From: an uncultured Clostridia bacterium
GTDB lineage: Bacteria > Bacillota > Clostridia > Saccharofermentanales > DTU023
DNA: 26,241 bases
Direction of reading: 5' to 3'
NCBI GenBank assembly: GCA_947254895.1
Contig: CAMYEY010000010.1
Span: forward strand, 1 to 26,241
The position numbers and the translations under genes are program-made. The notes beneath the pieces were generated by a model. That model ran no database searches. It was given only the letters and a program-made list of their open reading frames with translations, and was not told where the DNA came from. Positions 21,746-26,241 of the stretch are shown one piece after another. The stretch's first letter is position 1; the number at the start of each line of letters is the position of its first letter.

Positions 21746-22120
21746 CAAATCTAACTCGTCGCTGGGGCAGATTTCTGAAAAATAGCTTTCAATTGTCTTA
21801 TGGATTAAGCCGGCCAACTCGCTATCAGCCAGGGTATAGTAAACTTCCTTGCCTGACCTCCGACTGACGATCAAACTATTTAGTTTCAGGCTTTTCAAGT
21901 GGTGGGATACCGCAGCTTGGCTCATCCCTACGGCAGAAGATATATTTATCCCGCATTCTTCCGTGTGACAGAGTAACCACAGAATCTTTAGCCTAGTTCC
22001 ATCCCCCAGCTGTTTAAAGAGGTCTGCAGCTTCAATAAAATCTTCATCGGCCGGCATCTTGGCGAGTATTTCTTCTGTGTGCTTGCCATGCTTATGGGGC
22101 AAGGGCATATTATGTGGCAT
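21728..22120 (-). CDS. ArsR/SmtB-family metal-sensing repressor
   Basis: A 130-residue winged-helix repressor; such proteins leave DNA when they bind metal. The core is FKQLGDGTRLKILWLLCHTEECGINISSAVGMSQAAVSHHLKSLK-type winged helix (about 33-80), with the recognition helix MSQAAVSHHLKSL and the wing SRRSGKEVYYTLAD. The N-terminus is His-rich (four His in the first 14 residues), as in Zn/Cd sensors that use N-terminal ligands. Helix 5 has D and H residues but not the exact DxHx10HxxE set. Cys in CHTEEC may also bind metal. ATG 22120 has AAGGAG five bases upstream. It lies 1 base from the cadA stop, tail to tail, and most likely represses the HMA/ATPase promoter; the metal is not determinable from sequence. 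Confidence 0.9.
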   Translation of the reverse strand: MPHNMPLPHKHGKHTEEILAKMPADEDFIEAADLFKQLGDGTRLKILWLLCHTEECGINISSAVGMSQAAVSHHLKSLKLNSLIVSRRSGKEVYYTLADSELAGLIHKTIESYFSEICPSDELDLTEEEV

Positions 22121-22189
22121 ATTAACTCCTTATTTCGTTTGGCTTTTGCTAAAGCTCATAAAAAACATTTTTCAATCTTTAAAGTCCTC

Positions 22190-22218
22190 TTGACAGAGTC
22201 CTTTTTATTTTTTAGACT
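22190..22218 (+). promoter_or_regulatory. Promoter of tRNA-Arg
   Basis: -35 TTGACA (22190-22195, perfect), 17-base spacer, -10 TAGACT (22213-22218, four of six). It lies 18 bases before the tRNA, so the transcript would start close to the tRNA 5' end. Confidence 0.65.
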
Positions 22219-22236
22219 TGTTAGGCAGTCAAAAAC

Positions 22237-22313
<77 letters not shown>

Positions 22314-22319
22314 TAGTAT

Positions 22320-22354
22320 AAGCCTTGAAACGTAAGCTTTTCAAGGCTTTTTTC
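22320..22354 (+). terminator. Rho-independent terminator after tRNA-Arg
   Basis: AAGCCTTGAAA (22320-22330) pairs perfectly with TTTCAAGGCTT (22339-22349) around an 8-base loop, followed by five more T. A strong plus-strand terminator seven bases after the tRNA. On the minus strand the stem lacks a following T-run, so it serves femX poorly. Confidence 0.9.
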
Positions 22355-22430
22355 TTATCTATTTTTATTCTCTTTAAAATTAAACGTTCAAACGGAAAGT
22401 GAACCTGTTCATAAGCAGTTTTACAGTGGA

Positions 22431-23648
22431 TTAAGCCCTTCGCTTAAGTATCTTCAAGGCAAACCTATATGCCTTATATAGCAGCTTGTTCACAGGGTAG
22501 TCAAATTCGCCAAGAAAGGCCACCACCTGGGGGTCATAATGTTTCTTATAGGCCATAAGTCCATCCTCGAGGTTACCTTCTACCCCACCCATGCTGACAT
22601 AGTCTGCCCCGGCAGCAAAAGCTTCATCCATGGACCTAATGTAGAGTGGATCTTGGCTTGGGATAAAACTAAAATCCCGATTAAAACCGGCATAGAGGAT
22701 TTCAAATGACCGCCCATAAAGGATGGATAGGGTTGCGGCCAACAAGGCTCTGTCCCCTTCCTTTGCCTGCATTTCACGAAAACTTTCTAAAATTTTACTA
22801 TAGGAGGACAGCTGTTCTTCATACTGTCTCAGTTTTCTAGGAGCAGACTCAGGCAGGTCAGCAATTTTGGCATGAACATCTGCCGTCATCTGTTCATGCT
22901 TTGCAATAGCATCTGTAAGGTCAATGGCAGCTATGTAGATATAGCAATCAGGCCCATAGCTATCGAGTAATTTTTTAAAATAAGACTTATCCCTAAGTTT
23001 GACATCCTTAGCAGCCTCGGTCTTGCCTATGAGATAACAAAAATCATCAAGGTCAGCTTCGCCTCCCCGGTAGATATCCACCATCCGTTTTTTGCAAGTT
23101 CTTATAGAAGTTTTCACCCGCTTGCTTGCCCTCTCCTCCATCTTTTGCCCCTGGTTAAAGGTAATAGCGGCAAAACGGGGCTGAATCGTATCATGCATTT
23201 TTTTAGTGAAACCCTGATGGTAAAAGCCCAAATTAACAAGACGGTCTCTAACCTTTAAGGCATCCGGATCTACTTGGTCAACAAAGTCCTTATAGGGAGC
23301 AGCATGGGCGTAAACCGGGGGATCTATTTTTAGGAAGGCACACTTACTTTCTTTCGCCAGGTTAAGTAAATTTTTAAAAAACTCCTCTACTAAGTCCGGC
23401 TGCTCATAATCCATGATAGGCCCCCTAGGGATATACCAGACTGACCAACCAAACTTCAAGGGTTTCAATAAAATCAGAGCAGCAGCCACAATTTGTTCAC
23501 GGTCATCTTTTAGAGCCACGAGCTTATGTCCCCAATTGCTCTTAATTTTAGACCAGGCCGCTGACTGTAAAAGATTAGTCCTTGGCTGATTTTTTACAAA
23601 TTCATCATAACTTTTGCTATCTATAGCATCAGTAAAACGGTAAGACAT
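22431..23648 (-). CDS. FemA/FemX/MurM-family aminoacyltransferase (peptidoglycan interpeptide bridge)
   Basis: FemABX enzymes add amino acids from aminoacyl-tRNA to the peptidoglycan stem peptide. The 405 residues show the two GNAT-like halves typical of the family: an N-terminal half with NLLQSAAWSKIKSNWGHK (25-42) and VWYIPRGPIMDY (70-81), and a C-terminal half with ALLAATLSILYGRSFEILYAGFN and MDEAFAAGADYVSMGGVEG, GLMAYKKHYDP. Between them (about 250-295) is a charged helical stretch that may be the FemA coiled-coil arm. Which residue is added cannot be told. ATG 23648 has AAGGAG five bases upstream. It follows the lipoprotein gene by 12 bases, so it probably belongs to the sigH operon. Confidence 0.9.
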   Translation of the reverse strand: MSYRFTDAIDSKSYDEFVKNQPRTNLLQSAAWSKIKSNWGHKLVALKDDREQIVAAALILLKPLKFGWSVWYIPRGPIMDYEQPDLVEEFFKNLLNLAKESKCAFLKIDPPVYAHAAPYKDFVDQVDPDALKVRDRLVNLGFYHQGFTKKMHDTIQPRFAAITFNQGQKMEERASKRVKTSIRTCKKRMVDIYRGGEADLDDFCYLIGKTEAAKDVKLRDKSYFKKLLDSYGPDCYIYIAAIDLTDAIAKHEQMTADVHAKIADLPESAPRKLRQYEEQLSSYSKILESFREMQAKEGDRALLAATLSILYGRSFEILYAGFNRDFSFIPSQDPLYIRSMDEAFAAGADYVSMGGVEGNLEDGLMAYKKHYDPQVVAFLGEFDYPVNKLLYKAYRFALKILKRRA

Positions 23649-23660
23649 GTATACTCCTTA

Positions 23661-25049
23661 TTAATTGTCACTATCGTAAACTGCCTGAAGAATCAAGCTT
23701 CTCACCTTGTCCTGGCCTACCTCAACAACCAGCTCCATTGTTTGGCCTTGGTCATTGCCCTTAATCACATAATCAGCCTCAGGAGAAAACGGATACTGCC
23801 GGTAAAAGTCGGACAGGTCCATCCCATAATAAATAGACTTGTCCCCCCCTTTAGCATCACCTAAAGAAACCTCACGTGAACGTTCATTGATATCAACCCG
23901 TTCAATCATACCCGACCAGGTCTTGTTTTCATTATTAGCTTCCCCTCGAATAATAAAGGAAAGGTCAGGATAGCTAATCCGCCAAAAAGAACTCCCCTGT
24001 CCCAAGGGGTCAAGGATGTTAATCTTTATGATCGTCGGTTCGTCAGTTAAAACTTGACTGAAGTTAGAATTGTTATAGGTCTGCCTGATCCCATTTGATG
24101 ACCAAGAAAAGAGATACTGTCCCCGGTAATAAACATTCAGGTGCTGGTTTTTAATCTTTTCAGGATAGGGGTCAGAAACCGATATCAAATTGCGTTTTTG
24201 AAAAAAATTGCACTTACGGAAGAAACCTGCTGTCCCGTTTGCACTTTCCACTTCCTGGAGATAGGTTATGCTATTGGGCAGGAAAATCACCGGTATACTT
24301 GCGTCGGGCTCTGTTTTAACCTGGAGGCGATAATAGTCTATCAACAGACCAGCTTTGTTTTTTTCAATCAATTTAACCTGGTCCGAAACCTCCTCGGGGT
24401 AGTCTTGGCAGAGGAGCCAAGAAAGCATCCCCTGGTCACGGTTCTTTAAGGCATTGAAATATAGGCGAGAAAATTCATAGATTTTATTGATAGCAGATAT
24501 CCAATCTCCGGAAAGGTAGGCATTACCATCAGCATCATGCTGAATACCGATAACAACCTGATAGGCGGTTTCCTGATCTTCCGCCTTTCCCTTGCCATCG
24601 CTAAAGATAAGCTCATAAAATTCAGTTTGGTTTGCCTCAAGAGCCAAACTGGACATATCCGTCGTAATAGCAAGGATATATTCCTTTTTCTGACTTGCCT
24701 TAACCCGGCGGAAAGCACTCACCTGATACTGATCTGAGTAACTGAGACCGTTAGTGTAAAGGCTAAAATCGTGGAGGGACAAATTACCTTTGACCTTGTC
24801 CGGAATAGCCGCATAGACTTCTTCGACGCTCGCTTTTGCATTGATGATATCAACTATGGCTGATACCAAAGATATATCTGTAATTTTGCCCTTCTCATCA
24901 GTTTTAATCAGATAGTTTGATTCTTTTGCCTTGAACAAGGATCCCAGGTTTGACGGGTTATTGCCGGCAGAAAAGCAAGCTCCCAAAAAAGCTGCCATAA
25001 GCAAGCATAAAATCAGGATACTTGTAAATTTAGCTCGGCCTTTTGCCAC
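23661..25049 (-). CDS. Predicted lipoprotein of unknown function
   Basis: I do not recognise the family. The N-terminus is a lipoprotein signal: basic residues, a hydrophobic core TSILILCLLMAAF, then the lipobox LGAC, so the mature protein would start at that Cys and sit on the outer face of the membrane. The remaining ~435 residues have no further membrane segment and are mixed alpha/beta in pattern, with aromatic-rich C-terminal parts (SSFWRISYPDLSFIIRG; IYYGMDLSDFYRQYPFSP) and a closing MELVVEVGQDKVRSLIL strand. I chose GTG 25049, with GAGGAG eight bases upstream; a GTG at 25058 would overlap the sigH stop by three bases but its ribosome site is too close. Coupled to sigH upstream and femX downstream, hinting at an envelope role. 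Confidence 0.8.
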   Translation of the reverse strand: MAKGRAKFTSILILCLLMAAFLGACFSAGNNPSNLGSLFKAKESNYLIKTDEKGKITDISLVSAIVDIINAKASVEEVYAAIPDKVKGNLSLHDFSLYTNGLSYSDQYQVSAFRRVKASQKKEYILAITTDMSSLALEANQTEFYELIFSDGKGKAEDQETAYQVVIGIQHDADGNAYLSGDWISAINKIYEFSRLYFNALKNRDQGMLSWLLCQDYPEEVSDQVKLIEKNKAGLLIDYYRLQVKTEPDASIPVIFLPNSITYLQEVESANGTAGFFRKCNFFQKRNLISVSDPYPEKIKNQHLNVYYRGQYLFSWSSNGIRQTYNNSNFSQVLTDEPTIIKINILDPLGQGSSFWRISYPDLSFIIRGEANNENKTWSGMIERVDINERSREVSLGDAKGGDKSIYYGMDLSDFYRQYPFSPEADYVIKGNDQGQTMELVVEVGQDKVRSLILQAVYDSDN

Positions 25050-25054
25050 TCTGA

Positions 25055-25648
25055 TCACTCCTCGGTCATTGTTTTTCGAAAGTCTGTAAATTTCTTTCTT
25101 ACCCTCTGTAGGGCCCCATCTACACTCTTATTAGAAACTCCTAAAGTTTCAGCTATCTCATTATAACTTTTTTTAGTCAAATATAAAGTTGCCACTTTTT
25201 TTTCATAGGGACTAAGGTGTCGGTTAATAAAATCATTAAAGGCTAACTGCCATTCCTGATCGATCAAGGAGTACTCCGGATCCAAGGCCTGCCTATCTTC
25301 AAGTGAATCAATCAGCTTGGGAGTTTCTTTCTCTTGGTGGTCTAGGTAGCCAAAGTCGAGTGACAGGCTGAGGTTTAGGGGTTCATGCTTCTTTCTAGCA
25401 GCCTTGCGGACAGCATCATAAAGCCTTGAATCAACCACCCTGGCAGCAAAAGAAGCAAAGGGTACATCTTGGTCCAAGTTGTAACGAGAAATGGCCTGAT
25501 AAAGTCCGATCATGCCTTCTTGGATCAAGTCTTCCTGGTCTCCTCCCTGCAAAAAAAGCCGCCTAGCTTTGGCAACGACCATCCCCTTATACTTCATTAG
25601 GAGGCTTTCCATAGCTTGCTCATCAGCTTGACGAATGGCTTTGATCAA
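25055..25648 (-). CDS. sigH: RNA polymerase sigma factor, SigH-like
   Basis: Sigma-70 family factor of the SigH (Spo0H) type, which directs RNA polymerase to stationary-phase, competence or early sporulation promoters in other Firmicutes. Of 197 residues, region 2 is at about 15-85 (KYKGMVVAKARRLFLQGGDQEDLIQEGMIGLYQAISRYN pattern; core QEDLIQEGMIGLY) and region 4 at about 140-195, with the helix-turn-helix YNEIAETLGVSNKSVDGALQRVRKK. Gene order agrees: rlmB directly upstream as in Bacillus rlmB-yacP-sigH, here without yacP. The start is uncertain: TTG 25648 after AGGATAGGAAG is the best standard choice, but the frame stays open and family-like (QDRKLIKAIR) back to 25684, with an ATT at 25681. 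The rpmG-secE-nusG genes that often follow are absent. Confidence 0.9.
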   Translation of the reverse strand: MIKAIRQADEQAMESLLMKYKGMVVAKARRLFLQGGDQEDLIQEGMIGLYQAISRYNLDQDVPFASFAARVVDSRLYDAVRKAARKKHEPLNLSLSLDFGYLDHQEKETPKLIDSLEDRQALDPEYSLIDQEWQLAFNDFINRHLSPYEKKVATLYLTKKSYNEIAETLGVSNKSVDGALQRVRKKFTDFRKTMTEE

Positions 25649-25684
25649 CTTCCTATCCTGGTCATTGTCCTGTTTCGAAATAAG

Positions 25685-26241
25685 TCATCCCCCTTGCCTT
25701 TGCTTGGCTGCCTCAAAGACAATAATACCTGTGGCTACAGCAGCATTTAAAGAATTGATCTGGCCCTGCATGGGAATTGTCACCAGAAAATCACATCGCT
25801 TTTTAATGTTATCTGCCATCCCCTTGCCTTCATTTCCGATTACAAGAGCGATAGACCCCTTATAATTAGCCTGATGAAAATCCTCAGCACCTTCAACCTC
25901 AGTGCCAAACACCCAGTAATTTTCTTCTTTAATCCGATCAATGAAATCAGAGATATTTGTAACCCGGCCAATTGGCACAAACTCAACTGCACCGGCTGAA
26001 GCTTTTGCCACATGACCATCAACTGCAACCGACCGTCTTTCTGGAATGACAATCAGGTCAACACCCGCTGCTTCCGCAATCCGAATAATCGACCCAAAAT
26101 TATAGCCATCTTGAAGATGGTCCAAAATCAGGATAAAAGCCTCTTTTCCCTTTTCTCTTAATTCTTTGATAAATTCATAAGGATCAACATAGTCCTTAGC
26201 AGATAACTGGGCAATGATCCCTTGGTGGCCTGTGCCTTCTG
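25685..26241 (-). CDS. rlmB: TrmH/SpoU-family RNA 2'-O-methyltransferase, RlmB-like; N-terminus cut by window edge
   Basis: RlmB methylates a guanosine ribose in 23S rRNA using SAM; the family shares a knotted SPOUT fold. About 185 C-terminal residues are visible. They start in EGTGHQGIIAQ, the linker before the catalytic domain, then show ILDHLQDGYNFGSIIRIAEAAG (motif 1 region with N and R), GTEVEGAEDF, ALVIGNEGKGM (motif 2) and IPMQGQINSLNAAVATGIIVFEAA (motif 3, SAM knot; core SLNAAVA where SLNVSVA is commoner). The frame is open at 26241, so the gene continues to the right. Its stop is 36 bases before the sigH TTG. The synteny with sigH supports RlmB over other TrmH paralogues. Confidence 0.93.
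   Translation of the reverse strand, partial: EGTGHQGIIAQLSAKDYVDPYEFIKELREKGKEAFILILDHLQDGYNFGSIIRIAEAAGVDLIVIPERRSVAVDGHVAKASAGAVEFVPIGRVTNISDFIDRIKEENYWVFGTEVEGAEDFHQANYKGSIALVIGNEGKGMADNIKKRCDFLVTIPMQGQINSLNAAVATGIIVFEAAKQRQGG

Noticed and set aside
22380..22410. AAACGTTCA resembling part of the putative ArsR operator
   Set aside because: Only nine bases shared, without the dyad arms, and located downstream of the tRNA terminator away from any promoter; likely chance.

Overview
The window looks like a chromosomal segment of a Bacillota (Firmicutes) bacterium, probably in or near the Clostridia. This is inferred from gene content and protein style (SigH-type sigma factor, FemX-type ligase, a P1B ATPase with an ArsR repressor, strong AGGAGG-type ribosome sites, TTG/GTG starts); I cannot name a genus. 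Nearly every gene lies on the minus strand. Both edges cut genes: mnmG at the left loses its C-terminus, and a TrmH/RlmB-type methyltransferase at the right loses its N-terminus. I see no transposase, phage gene, CRISPR array or rRNA.

In minus-strand transcription order (right to left) the layout is as follows. (1) 22431-26241: rlmB'-sigH-lipoprotein-femX, one tightly packed operon. (2) 22237-22313 (+): tRNA-Arg(ACG) with its own promoter and terminator. (3) 19426-22120: a metal-resistance module, with a small HMA protein and a Zn/Cd/Pb P1B-ATPase on the plus strand and a convergent ArsR-type repressor. (4) 15638-19019: tig-clpP-clpX, chaperone plus protease, closed by a strong terminator. 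(5) 13317-15514: an undescribed kinase-like gene followed by a FolB-like/FolK fusion. (6) 9033-13089: speD-speA-speE-speB, a complete arginine to agmatine to putrescine to spermidine pathway. (7) 6074-8942: metG-tatD-a small very basic ORF, with a clear promoter before metG. (8) 1-5510: rpmH-rnpA-yidD-yidC-jag-mnmE-mnmG, the cluster usually found next to dnaA/oriC, here without dnaA upstream of rpmH.

The groups make functional sense. The rpmH-to-mnmG cluster serves ribosome, RNase P, membrane insertion and tRNA wobble modification. metG and tRNA-Arg serve translation. tig-clpPX is protein quality control. The metal module exports soft divalent metals under a local repressor.

I found no whole new system that I can defend. 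The points most worth a second look are: a single in-frame stop separating the HMA domain from its ATPase; a His/Cys-rich tail on trigger factor close to that metal module; a divergent kinase-like protein with an unrecognised C-terminal half; altered signature motifs in MetRS; and several promoter-overlapping dyads.
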